Shown piece by piece: positions 1-12,300 of a stretch of 64,000 bases of DNA. Numbering within the stretch: the stretch's first letter is position 1; each line of letters begins with the position of its first letter. The notes under the pieces are model-generated. The model had not been told where the DNA came from. It did no database searches and saw nothing but the letters and a program-made list of their open reading frames with translations. A program made the translations under genes and the position numbers. This DNA is from Ifrita kowaldi (lineage: Eukaryota > Chordata > Aves > Passeriformes > Cinclosomatidae). The stretch covers positions 675,579-739,578 of the forward strand of contig VZRS01004388.1 of NCBI GenBank assembly GCA_013398055.1. The letters run 5' to 3'.

Positions 1-130
1 GGAGCGTCCTGTCCCGGGGAAGGGGTGAGCTGCCCGGCGCTCCGGACCCGGCTGTCGCCCATGGGGGCGAGGAGGGCTCGTGTATTCGTATCCCGTACTG
101 TGCACGGTGCGAGCAGCTCCGCAGGGCTGG
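1..130. promoter_or_regulatory. CpG-rich patch, probable edge of the LIN9 promoter/first-exon island
   Basis: The first ~130 bases are GC-rich with many CpG dinucleotides, unlike the AT-rich sequence that follows. A donor-like GTGAGC sits at 25-30. This is what the downstream edge of a promoter island and first exon would look like, and LIN9 is transcribed rightward from here. The expected exon-1 peptide of vertebrate LIN9 (about 10 codons) is not readable in these bases, so exon 1 most likely ends just left of base 1. Bases 1-24 could instead be an alternative or untranslated first exon. This call is inference from position and composition. Confidence 0.35.
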
Positions 131-290
131 GGGTCAGGGCGTGCACGCACTGTGCCTAGGGGGCACTGATAAATGCGCAGGGAAGAGCTCAGAGACCCTG
201 TGTTGTGTGTCGGCAGCAGAAACCTGGCTGTACAGGAAGACAGTATGTAAACATGTGTTTTCATGCATACAGATCTCTATATCTGCACCT

Positions 291-784
291 CGAGTGCTGT
301 GTCCAGTTCTGGGCCCCTCGCTGTTAGAAGGACATGGAGGTGCTGAAGCGTGTCCAGAAAAAGGCAATGGAGCTGGGGAATGGACTGGAGCATGAGTCTT
401 TTGAAGAGCAGCTGAGGGGGCTGCGGGTGGTTAGCCTGGAGAAGGGGAGGCTCAGGAGAGACCTTTTCACACTCTACAGCTCCCTGAAAGGAGAGTGTAG
501 CCAGGTAGGGATTGGCCTCTTCTCCCAGGCAACAAATGAGAGGGCATAATCTGAAGATTTAGCAGGGGAAGTTTAGATTGATTGTTAGGAGGAATTTCTT
601 CACTGGAGGGGTGATTGGGCATTGGAACGGACTGCCCAGGGAGGTGGTGGAGTCACTGTCCATGGAGGTGTTTAAGGAAAGACTGGATGTGGCACTTAGT
701 GCCATGGTCTAGTTGAGATGATGGTGTTTGGTTAAAGGCTGGACTCGATGGTCTCAGGTCTTTTTTACCCTCAGTGATTCCGTG
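291..784 (+). mobile_element. CR1 LINE, 3'-terminal fragment, + orientation
   Basis: The stretch reads like the end of the CR1 reverse-transcriptase ORF and its 3' tail. It begins with the 'gtgtccagttctgggcccct' type motif. Later come 'gaggaatttcttcactg', 'ggaggtggtggagtcactgtc' and 'ggactcgatggtctcaggtc', and it ends near 'tcagtgattccgtga', a decayed CR1 terminal repeat. The 5' end is truncated, as is usual for CR1 copies. The fragment lies in presumed LIN9 intron 1 in the sense orientation. Small lesions break the frame, so it is a dead copy. Confidence 0.9.
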
Positions 785-3700
785 ACCTCCATAAGGTTTG
801 TGTGAATGTTCTTTTCAATGAGCACAAGGATTAGATAAAAACTTAGTGCAGATAAAAACCAGACATGTGTTGTTGTATATGTGGATTCATGCACAAAATA
901 CTTGAGTGTTACAGAAAAGGAAATTATTCAATGTAAAATGTGTCTAGATTCCATCTTGATATGTCCTCTTACAAACTCTGAACTCCTGCCAAGCTGAAAC
1001 TAGGGCATTTACTAGTTTCAGTAGATGGGCACAGAACAGGGTAGGCATCTTTTGGTGACAATGTTTTGTCCAGCATCATGCAAGTTCATCAAGATACCAA
1101 CTCTTTCCATATCCAAACACTCTCAGAGAGAGGTGACTCGGAGCGGAAACCTTGCTTCTGGCTACTCAGTGTGGCTCTTTGTTACAGCTCCAACAACTGT
1201 CAGGAGAAAAATTGGTTAATGTGCCCACATGGCCAGTGTCATTGTGTTAACTGAACAGATTTATGGAGGATTGTCATAAATTATGGATAGAGCTGACACT
1301 CTCAACTTGGTGCAGCTCAGTCACACAGTGGACGCTGTGCTGCGTTTGGAGTCTGATTAATACAAGTCATGGACCAATTGACACGACTGTAATTAATGAT
1401 TAGCAGTGGTTTATTGCTTATTAAATGAACTTTCCCTGTTCACTAGCATGGACGATGTTTACGTTACTGTTCCTCCATTTGCCTTGCCCATTTTCCAGAG
1501 AAAGCACTGTGTGTTTCAAGAAGTTAATGAAGTATGAAAAATAACTTTTTCTTCTGTCTCATTTATATTGCCTGCAGTGACACCAGGAAGGTTTGACAGG
1601 TCTGTCACTTCACCTGTAGCAGATACCATAGTAGAGTGTGTGACTCAGTTTCCCTTAGGATTGGGCTATGCTGGAGACCCTTGCCAGCAGTGTCAGTGTC
1701 ACAGTTTCTGTTTGGCAGGTGAAGCAGGCAGTGTGGTTGTTTGTGAAGGCAATAAGCTTCTGCTGTCTGACCTTGACCTTCAGGTTTGTATTTACCTAAG
1801 TTTGGTGCAAGTTGGGCGTTTTCCATCAGATAGGGAGCTTCATGTTTTCTGTAGCATTGCTGAACTGCTGGAACTGTGAATGTTTCGATGAGTGTTTGCC
1901 TTGTGATTCCATTCCTCTTCCATCCAGCTTTGGTAATCTGGATGTTTTCAAATTATGCTAATTACTGCCCCACATAGTTCTTTCATTTCCAGTCCTATAC
2001 TTAAAATGAAGATGTAAACTTAGTCCTGACTAATTTTACACTGACTTCATGCAGCTCTCAGTCTGCAGCTTAATATATAAAGGATAATAACAGTATGCAT
2101 TGCAAAATTGGTTTTGGAATATTCCTTGCGGTATAAAAATAAGTTCCTAAAAAAGTTAAAATAGTTCATGACTAAGAGACTTTGCGATTTATGTATCACC
2201 CCTGTGAATTTTCTCCAACTTGGTTTCTAGTAAAGTAGTAGACCATAACTGAGTTTTCACATAAAAAGAATTATAGGTAAACACACCGTAGCTGGGTGAC
2301 AAGAAAATCGACATTTTGCTGTATGGTGAGAACCACACAGTTTTACTTTCAGATTGGATGTCTGATGAAGTGGAATTTGTCCCAGAGTATTCTAATAGCA
2401 CCTACTTGCCCTCTGGCAGGTTCTGTAATGCAGCTGGGCAGTGACTGTTCCTTAACTCAGGAGTGAGATGAATGTAATGCACATGGTTCTCTCTTGTGAT
2501 ATGTGCTTGTTTTATCTGATAAAATTACTATGCTGATCTTCTCTAAAGCTGGCATTCTGTCCATATAAAACAGTAAGAGGGTTCATGCTGACAGCCTGAA
2601 ATGGTGCCTAAGTTTATGTGCATTTCTTGTAGTTTGAGGCCTTTCCTGTGCTGCCTGGGGAGAGGCATATAGTAATTTGGGATGCAGGTGAAAAAAGAAC
2701 AAATCTGTGGCAAATCCTCTAGCTGAAAAAGTCCAGAGTGTTAAAGGTCCCAATTGCAGAAGTACTTCAAATACTAATAGTTTGATTTATATTTTGAAGA
2801 CAAAAAATTTGTTTCTGCAGACTGTTGGGTTGGTGCCCAATGAGTGACTAATTTTAGTCAGTGCCTTTTTTTCCCTGTTCTTATCTCCTGGTAACTTTGC
2901 AGTGGAGGTAAATGGTGGGCAGCCTTACTGCTGCAGACCAGATGGCTTTTTCTCTGTGTCTCAGAAGAGGGAAACAGTGGATTGTATTGGAGCATACATA
3001 ATGCTGCCCTGTCTCCTGCTACTGGTAATAGCAATCTGATTTGTGGGCTGCATGGTTCTAAAGCTCGTGCTGTGAAGCTGAGGGGAGGCTCTGATGTGAA
3101 ATGAACTTTCTGCTGAGGTGAGGCTCTGCTAAAACAGGCAGCACGTGCAGATGTGACTAAAGATTGTCCTGGTCCTGCTGGAGGCAGAGCTCTGCAGAGA
3201 ACAGCACAGGCAGAGCCACGTCTTGGTGCGTCCTTTGGCACAAGCCAGTCTGAGGGAGGAGGATGCTGGAACCTGCTCTGTAAAAGGGAGAGGGAGATGC
3301 CATTTCTGACAGGAGGGTGCTTTGGTAACTCAGGGATCACGGGCACGGGGCCTCTGCCAGCTGCCAAGCACCGGAGTGCGGTGCTGCTCTGTGTAGGCAA
3401 ACTCCAACGAGTGACAGGTGAATCGGAGAAGGGAGGTGGACTGTAGGGGTGATGGGTGTCAGGGTTCAACTATTACGATACAAATTCTGAAATCAGTGTT
3501 TTGCCAAATACCATGTATTGGGAGACATGGTTGGTACTGTTCACAGGGTCTTTTGTTTTAGGACTGGTAGAAGGGAAAGGGAATAAGGATCTTTCTGCAT
3601 GGGTTTTTATCACATGGGGGGAGGCTGCAGCATAAGGGCAGCACTTCAAGCAGAAATTGTCGTCTTTACTCCCAGCACAACCTTTTGCTGTGGTTCATGG

Positions 3701-4174
3701 GTCCTCTGCTGCTTTCCTAGACAGCTGCAGGAGTATGTGGCACACCTCTGGCACTTCCATTTTCCAGCCCCAAGGGGCCGTGAGCCCAGTACTGCTGTGG
3801 CCTGGATGTTTGAGGCAAAAAAATCAGCAGAACTGTGTGAGATTGCATATTTGGGAGAATGCTCAGGGATAGTTTTATGGCTGCTATGCAGTACTGACAA
3901 CTAATAAGTTTTGGGATTATTTGTGCTGCCTACCTTTAAAATTTTATGTTACCATGGTATCAGCGTATTGTCCGTTATGAGAACACAGTTTCAAAAAGAG
4001 GGCTTTGGTATTGTGGTTTTTGTCTACAAAAGTCCTGTAGCAGGGTTCACATGGCTGGAAAACCTACTTCCATCCAGTAGTTAAATTAGGATTTGGAAAT
4101 ACACATATGCCAGTTTATTAGTGGGCTCATAAGATGAGGGAAATAATGACTCATGCTTGAAGTGAAAAGTTAGT

Positions 4175-4195
4175 GTTTGTTTGTTTGTTTGTTTG
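4175..4195. repeat. (GTTT)n microsatellite
   Basis: About five uninterrupted GTTT units, in LIN9 intron 1. Confidence 0.95.
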
Positions 4196-5858
4196 CCTCT
4201 TCAATGAGCCCAAAGTTTGGGGGAAGCTTTAAAAACTCCCCAAAGCCACTTTTCCCTCTGATGTGTGTTTTTTGCTTTCAGAATTTTCCTGAATAAGCTT
4301 TCCTTGCAGTGGCCAATTGTTTGAGGTGCTTCCTCTGCTGAAACAACTTGTGCCGTGCTTGTGTAGATGAATGATCTCTTGGAGGATTAATGACTCAGTC
4401 TATAATAAAGGCTCATGTTTCTCCCTTCTTCTCCATGAGTTTCTTTAGTCACACCATTTTTAGTGCCAGCAATGTAGATTAATTACATAGGTTTTTGAGG
4501 TAGTCATGCAACCAATGTTAAAATAACTGCTCACCTGTGCAAATTTAGACAAAATAGCATAACGATCTGGAGACGAAAGGCTTTATATCATGTAGCTGCT
4601 GATCTGGATCCTAGAATTTTCTATATTGATTTAGATATGCCTCTTTATGCCCATGCATTAGTGGAATCAGTAACTATAGAACATCCCTGTGGTTCCTTGT
4701 AACATTTATTTTCAAAATTATCAGCTGTTATAAATTCATTATTTAAAAAACTGAAGACACTTTCACGAACGTAATATGCTTGTGTGCATTCCTGTTTAGA
4801 TTTTCAAATCAGCAGTTGAGAAGCTGCATTTAAACTGCTTTACTTCATCTTAATACTGAGAATGTTCTTCAGGTCATTCACAGCTGCCCATATTGAATCG
4901 TGGTCAAACTCCTCTTTTGTTCAGTTAAAGTGTTTTCAAATGAGGGGAGGCAGTAGGTGCTTGGCTTTAAACTTAAACCTGTCTTTTGTTTTTGAAAAGG
5001 GTAAAAGCTTTTGCACTTTTCTCCCACGCCTGGAAGCCTATCTCCACATCAGAAATACTTTGATACTTTTTTGAGGGTTCATATGGCTTCTAGAGCAGAT
5101 AGAGGAAGTTTTTTTAAGTTCTTTTTATTGCAGTGCTCTGTATGTCCTCCCTTGAGCTGGGAGCAGGAGGCTGGGGCTACAAGAAGGATTCGGGGTGGCT
5201 GTGTGCTCAGAGGGAGCAGCAGTTCAGGACTGGAGGAGCTGTCCATACATAGGGACCCGCGCTGGCTGCTGCTGCTGCAGCATGTGGGTTTCTAAGCCAG
5301 CCAGGTGTGAAAACATGAGGGCCCTTGTCGTGCCAAGCTTGGCAGACCTGGGGTGATTTTAACCTTGGTGGCTTTTTACCAATTTGGTTTTATCTGGACT
5401 TCCTGAAAATCATTGCTTGCAAGTGTTACAAAACACATAGATACATTCATTCCTGACTCTTAGTTACTGATGAGCTTCCTGTTATGATACTATTTAATAC
5501 CTCATAATCTAGAACACGGTTATTTTTATTGCACATCTGTGGTGCACATATTTTACAGACTCATTGGGTTGGTTTTTTTCAGAGCCAGGAAAGGCCATTA
5601 TAATCATCTTAGATTCTTCATTAAACCTGCTGCTATACCTGTGTTTGGAATTTCTGTGCATCAATTTCAAGCTTCCTTTTTAGTGACAATTTTCTCTTTA
5701 AAAATATATTGAACTTGGTTTAAGATTTTGAGTTATAGGGAGCTCAACATGCCTTTTGTTGGTATAGTTACATAAAATCTGTTAAACTGTGCATTCATTG
5801 CTAACCTGAGTTATCCAATGTAATCTTTCACAAAATAGGTCTAGTTATGCCTTTCCTT

Positions 5859-5872
5859 AAAAAAAAAAAAAA
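5859..5872. repeat. poly-A run
   Basis: Fourteen consecutive A residues. No attached retroposed gene was recognised. Confidence 0.9.
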
Positions 5873-6441
5873 CGGCTGCAGAGCTATTTACCCATGTGAA
5901 TTATCTTCCTTTGTAGATACTTTGATCAGTGCAGATCTTGACCTTCTTTGGGATGAACAAGTTTGGAGTGTCTTAACTTTCTCACAACAAGGCACGTCTT
6001 TAGATCTTGAAATTTATCTCCTAGACCTCTGCTGAATCTTTTCCTAATTTTACAGACTTAGTCAAGTGTGAACACTGTACTTACTTACTAACAACATGTG
6101 CAGAGCAGTACTCAGTAGGATACTAAGACAACGCTAAGGCAGTTTACAGTTTGCACTGGAACAATGTGCCACTGTAGCCTCCTGAAAGCAGGCGTCCTAA
6201 TTCCTGAGCCACTGCTGTGCTGAGCTGCCTGTACTTCCTCCCTAGGTTAAGGGTTTTTTTACTCTCAGTGTTAACAAAGTCACCTCCAAGATCCTCTGAA
6301 CCTGGAGGAGCTGGAAGTAGATTTTGGTTGTAATAACCTGTATGATTCATAGGCCTTATTTCTTCCTTTCCACCCATTTGTTTTTTAAGTGTTTCTGGAA
6401 ATGAAATCTGTGTCATTGTCATAATAGGTATTTACATTCAA

Positions 6442-6453
6442 GTGTGTGTGTGT
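6442..6453. repeat. (GT)n short microsatellite
   Basis: Six GT units in AT-rich intronic sequence. Confidence 0.85.
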
Positions 6454-8103
6454 ATTCTACTTTAATCTCTGTTTATAATTAAAACACAGGTTAAAAAGAC
6501 TGTCTGTGATTATATATTTGTTATTCAGAACAGGAGTATTTAAGATTACTGGCATTTAGTGTGATGATGGTATATTATAAATCTAATCATTATTTTGAAT
6601 AAAGTTTTGTATAGTTTTAATAAACTTAACCTATCCTGCATCACTTTGCAGTTTTTAGAATTTTTGAAATGCTTCTATCTGTATTAACTGTTGGTTGTTT
6701 TTTATTGTAACACATTATTGCTTAGATCATCATCCTAGTTTCTGGTTTTGTGGCCCTGATAGTATTGACAGTACTGCCCAACTAAATGGAAAAAGTAGGG
6801 AAATTTACCATATTCCTTGGAGCTTGGTGTTGTTGCAGGTAGCCCCTAAAATCGATATAGAAGAACTTGATAAGAAAAGCCATGTTGTGTCATATTGTTT
6901 ACCTTTGAGGTAAAATGAAGCTTATGGACATGTCCATTGTCATTTTGGTATCCTACATGTATTCTAAAGCTTTAAGCTACAGAAGTGTTGGTGTCAATTT
7001 TCTGCACTTTGTTTAACTTTTGAACTTCCATAGATCAGGAATATTTTATTTGGACACTTGCATTCCTAAATAAGGATGCCCTGGAAATATTAATTACAGG
7101 TCAAGTGAAAACAAATGAGCAGCCCTATTCTAACATGCATTTATGGAAGATTAACTATCCCATGTGGAAAACTCCTTGGCAACTAATGCTGTTTTGGAGT
7201 GCTAATCTTGTAAAGCTAGGAAGTAGCACAGTAACCTTCTGCTGGCCCATCATCACCCTCAGGGGTGAAGCAAAACCCTTAGAGATTAGCAAAGCATCTC
7301 AAGCACTTCAGCTGAGAGATTGACACCACCCAGATGAAGCTTTGCTGCCCCTTGCCGAGTGTTTGTTTTCCATTGTTAACAATGTTCACGCTCACCCTGG
7401 ACTGGGTTGATTGAACTTGATTCACATCAACAAGATAGTGAGAAAAAGAGGAAAATTATTTCAGAATAGTGATCCCTTCTGGAAAGGCAGCATCTCCTCC
7501 ATTTGACAATCCTGATGACCCTGTTCCTGCCTCTCCATCCCCAATGACACGTGCTTTCCCCATGTTCTTAAACTGTGTGTACTTACCCCTGCACACATTT
7601 CCCACCACCCCTTATGTAAATTTGGGGGACACAGTAGTTCTTCACTGTTCTTAATGTTACCATTCAGAGCTGCTCATTCTTGACTGATATCAAGCTACCC
7701 ATGTATTTATGCAAGCACTATAGGGTATTGGATTTTTAGTATAAAATATATTTAAAAAATTGTGATACCTTTAGTATACAGCTTAGTTACAGGATACCTG
7801 TGAAACAGATCATCATAGAATCATGTTCCTGTACCAGTCACTGACAGGTCTCCAACCCAACAAAGGTGATACATCAGAAAAGAAATGTTTAGGAGGGGTG
7901 ACAGTATAGCCCAGGTGTGTCACCATGGTTTTGACATGTAATCCCAAATGTGGTGGCTGTTGTAGATTTGAACATCTTGGGAGATACTGGGGTGGAGGCT
8001 CTCTAAACCTCTAGTGAGTCAAAGCTAGTTCTGTTTCATATCTTAAACTCTTTTTTTAATCTTTTAGGGGAAAAGAAATAGAAACTTTGTTTCCTTTTCC
8101 TTG

Positions 8104-8118
8104 TTTTTTTTTTTTTTT
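8104..8118. repeat. poly-T run
   Basis: About fifteen consecutive T residues in intron 1. Confidence 0.9.
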
Positions 8119-9046
8119 ATTGAAATTTGGTTTTTTAACAGATGGCATAATAAGATGGCAGAAAACAAAATACTATGGTGAAAACATAAGGGATTAGGGG
8201 TTTTATTGCTGTTGCTGCACCTGTATTCTCTTCGATGGCCCAACCCAATCCAAAAGGCTCAGTTCTCTGGGAAGGGACAGTAATTCTTTTGGCTCTGGGA
8301 TACTCTCTGGAATGTATTCTCTTAGAGGCAAGTACCTCTGGCACTGTGAAGTTAGTGGGGTAAGGAGCTAGATAAAAGGCAGCCTCAAGGAATTTCTGGA
8401 CCTTTGGAGTTGGAAAGTTCTTGGAGCAGCAGTTTCCAAGAGAAGATGAAGCTGAGAGTGGAGAAAGTGAGAGGGAAAAGTGGTTGTCACACAGGAACAT
8501 AACTGGAAAGATAAAGTTGATTTGAGAGAAAAGCATGAATGTCATGCAGAAATATCTTCCCCTGTGCTAATGCAGTTGCTTGAAGCAGCTCATTCTTAGA
8601 GACACATTGAAAATTCCCAGGCATGAAGGCCCAGTGTAGTCAGGCCCAGTTTTGTTTTTCCTAGCCCAGGAGCATTGCAGAGGTCCTACAGATGCAGTGG
8701 AAGGGGAGCAGTGAAATTTTTATGTGTTTATTACACTGTTTGAACAGTTTGAGCCAAGTAACAATCCTGTCTACATTTATGAGATCTGAATCTGCTGCCT
8801 TTCTGAACAAAGAGGTACCACCAGGGGGCAACTAGCTATCCATCTTCTTCCCTGTGAGCATAAACTACTCCTTTCCTGGAAATCTTGGACGTTGAAGAAC
8901 TTTGAACTGGTAGAAATCATTAAAAAAACCTCAAAAAGGTGTTCGTTAGTTTTCTTGTCAGTTGTAAAATACATTTGCATCTGCATCAAACAAGCAGCCA
9001 CACGGGAGAATGTAGTTTGGACATAAAGCTTGTTCAGAATTCACTG

Positions 9047-9068
9047 TGTTAAACATCAGTGTTTAACA
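9047..9068. repeat. short perfect inverted repeat
   Basis: Nine-base arms TGTTAAACA and TGTTTAACA pair perfectly around a four-base loop, TCAG. It lies about 260 bases upstream of the first readable LIN9 exon. It may be chance in AT-rich DNA. Confidence 0.6.
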
Positions 9069-9326
9069 TCTGAAGTTGTTTTGTAGGTGTGAAACTAAAG
9101 GAAAAAACCAAAATGTGAATATGCTTTCAAGATGTATTGGTAATAAACATATAGTGCTATGCTTAGTGCCATGAAGGGTGTGCTGGGTTCACTCATTCAG
9201 CTGTGAAAGATTTTAATATTAAATTCCACTTTCTGCCTGAGAATTAATTAAGAATGAGTAGACTCTGCATAGGTTGTATGGTTTGAAATAGCTTGTGATT
9301 TATGTGGGCTTTTTGATATATTGCAG

Positions 9327-9359
9327 GTTCTTCAGCAAAAGCACTTGTGAGCTTGAAAG
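9327..9359 (+). CDS. LIN9: LIN9 coding exon (33 nt)
   Basis: Acceptor TTGCAG ends at 9326 and donor GTAAG starts at 9360. The exon opens with two bases completing a split Ser codon, then reads SSAKALVSLK and leaves one base over. The peptide is the start of the recognisable LIN9 N-terminus. It is unusually short for an internal exon, but both splice sites and both phases fit. Confidence 0.9.
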
Positions 9360-12300
9360 GTAAGAAATTAATATGTTATTTACTTGTACCCAATCTGACT
9401 TTCACGTGTACTTAGTTTCTGGCTTCAGAAAGTTCAAGAAAATCACAGGGTTTTTTGTTGAAATATGATTGGGTTAATTGTAGGTATTTGTAGTTCTGTA
9501 GAATAATAATCTTTGGCAGTTGAAACTACATATATTGTGGTGTATTTAGACACTGCTCTTCTGAGTGAAATTCCTGAAATGTGTTTTTTCTTCAAAAGTA
9601 CTGCCTAGGCATCAAGTTTGATGAGAAGATAGGGGTAATCTTTCATCTCTTGAGGATGAGATACGGGAAAGATTCTTAGTGAGAACTGTACATGACAAAA
9701 TTTACATTAGGAAGGCATTTCACAATTTCATTGTGTTCTCTGTCAGCAAGTTGTGGGCTAAATAAAAAACCTGCTGCTAACGTTTTTTCTTTGAAATTGT
9801 CTTCATGAACGTAAATACAAATTTTCAATACTTCTAATTTGCCCAATAATTAAAGCTTCTTTATGTATTACAAGGCTTTTGTTACACAAGGAAGAAGGCA
9901 TGGTCTGTTGAATATGTTGTAGCTAATGCAGATTTGTTGCCATAAAATTTTATTTACTTGGTGTACACCCACTTAATAATTTTCTAGAGCTAGAAGGTGT
10001 CTATATCTTGTAGAGCTTTGTTTTGCCCAGGTTTCAGTTACAGCCACAGTACAACTGTTGATGTGTGTCAGTCTGACAGTGGAAGTAACTGATTCCAGCA
10101 AAGGAGGTTTCAAGAAACATAAATGTTGTCACAAGTAAAAAATACTTGTTTGTGTTTCTCCTTGTACTAAAAACCTCCTTCAGTTTTTTTTGAATTAGCG
10201 TTAAGAACAATTTAATAAAAACACTGAAATCTAAAATCTGTTTGTTACTGAATTCAAAGATGTTGCAAGTAAAAAAATATTTCAGTAGTCAATGATGTTA
10301 TACTTGCTTTTGGACAGTAGTTATATCAAAACACACACACACATATATGTATATTAATGATGTACTTTCTTCACAATAGAGGGAAGTCTATCCAGTTCGT
10401 GGAATGAAAAATATAATTCTCTGCAGAAAACACACATTTGGAAAAGCAAGAATGCTGGTTCTGCAGTGGAAATGGTAAGAAGCAATAAAAAACTTCAAGA
10501 TTAGTAAAATACCATACAGTGACTCAAATGTAAGGATCACAAAAAAAGGCTGAGATTTATAGTTTTGTAATGTCCAAATGTGAAACTATGTCCTTCACAA
10601 GCACTTTGCACAGTTTGCGTATGAGATGAAAACGTATTTTATAAATGAATAATCAAACAAGTTAAATTGCTGACCTCGTTCAAGATAGGTCAGAATAATT
10701 TCCTCTCTGTTTTTTGTAAAGTAAATGCTGTGTGAAGTATTTGTACTGTATCTGCCACCTTGAGCTTAGGAATCACGGATTCTGGTCAACTATTTTTGTA
10801 TCTCATGAAATATCTCACTTCTAGTTGTGGCTGAGAACTGATGCATAAAGGAAAGGAAGGGAAAATGCCATAATGCACTTCCATCATTGTGCCTTCTGGG
10901 GGGCAGATTTTAATAAAAGTAAAGGACTGTCAGTGAAATTTGTGTATTCTGAGAACTTTCATAGGAGACCTTACAATAAAGAACAACCTTGGGATGGGGA
11001 TATGAAATGAGCCTGCAGCTTCCAATGGGATGTCTGGTGTTTGAGTTGACCATTTCACTCTTGTGGTTTGGTTTTGCTTGACTGTTTGTTTCTTGTTCTG
11101 TGATCTTCTCCTTGGTATTTATTGTGGTAGGATTCATATATACACACATGTTGCTGTGTGTTTATGCTGGAGAACATAAGGTCTACAAAATGCAGTTCTA
11201 GACAGAGACCAGAACTTTGTGAAGACCTTAAATCCTGCAGTTCACATCACAGTTTTCAGCTGCTCCCCAGGAATGCCCACGATCTCACAGAAACAAGCCT
11301 TACTACTAACTTAGAAGAACACATGAGCTAAAGACCCAAAGTGACTGGCTGTAACATCTGTATAAAAACTTTGTCAATCTTTAGGTATGGTGGCTGTAGG
11401 AGGTAAAAATACAGTGTTAAACTCCGAATGTAGCTCAGTATTCTGTAGAAAGCTGGGGGAAAGATCAGAGCATAGTCTGACATCTTGACAGTGACCTATG
11501 TTGCTGAGATGTGATGGAGTAGTTTGAGTTTACTGAATGCTGAAAGTTTTGATGACATGCTGTACAAGTGGTTGAAAAATCTTTCCAAAAATGCCTGACC
11601 TGTTTAGCTACCGTGGATGATGCCTCTTTGCAACACTTGTTATTTCACTCTGGTGTGAGGCACAGTCTCATTTTGGATAGTTCAAACTTTGGAGTAGAAT
11701 TTGGCAGTTTCTGTTGAGGGTTGTAAAACAGTTTGCTTGGTCTGGATCATGATGATTTGGTTACCTTGTCAATATACAGTTCCTTTGTCCAGTGTGTGTC
11801 TTTCCTGGTTTGTAACAGCTACCAGGAATGAATGTTTTCTTCTGTATGCTGCATGTGCTTAGGTGTCTATCACATACAGAGCACTTCTGTTACTTAAATA
11901 CACTTGTGTAGTTCTTTTTATAAAATATATATGCTTTAGAGTAAGAGAGGCACATTTCCTGGGAAAGCCCCACATTCAGATGGCATGGGGCAGACAGATC
12001 TTTAGCTACCACTGATTAATTTAATAGAAAATCTCTTTTCAAGCAGTTAACCAGTCACAAATGTATTAAATGTCTTTCTTAAGTGCAAATGCTTGTTAAT
12101 TAAGTTTTATTTACTAGTGTTGGTTTATTTTGTCTCTGACTCCTATGAAGGGCTCATACTTGTCATTGGTATTCTTCACGTTGTGAGTGTTACAGATCTC
12201 ATACCTGTATCAATTTGTAGTATTTTCACCACTTGCACTGAAAGAAGTCAAATCTGCATTTAGTCTGCCTTTGCTCATCACCTTTGTAAGAAGTTTGAAG

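Larger units (their letters stand above)
25..9326 (+). other. LIN9: LIN9 intron 1 (presumed)
   Basis: No coding exon can be supported here. The stretch holds a CR1 LINE 3' end (291-784), a GTTT microsatellite, poly-A and poly-T runs, a (GT)n run near 6442, a locally GC-richer patch near 3140-3450, and a short perfect hairpin at 9047-9068. The remainder is AT-rich unique-looking sequence. It is called intron because the first recognisable LIN9 exon begins at 9327 with a split codon that needs an upstream exon. Confidence 0.6.

Noticed and set aside
2858..3469. 203-codon minus-strand Pro/Ser-rich ORF
   Set aside because: No recognisable domain and low-complexity composition. It sits in a GC-richer intronic patch where long chance frames are expected.
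7805..7870. 'catcatagaatcatg' as a CR1 tail
   Set aside because: Only the short 'tcatagaatca' motif matches; adjacent sequence does not follow the CR1 consensus.
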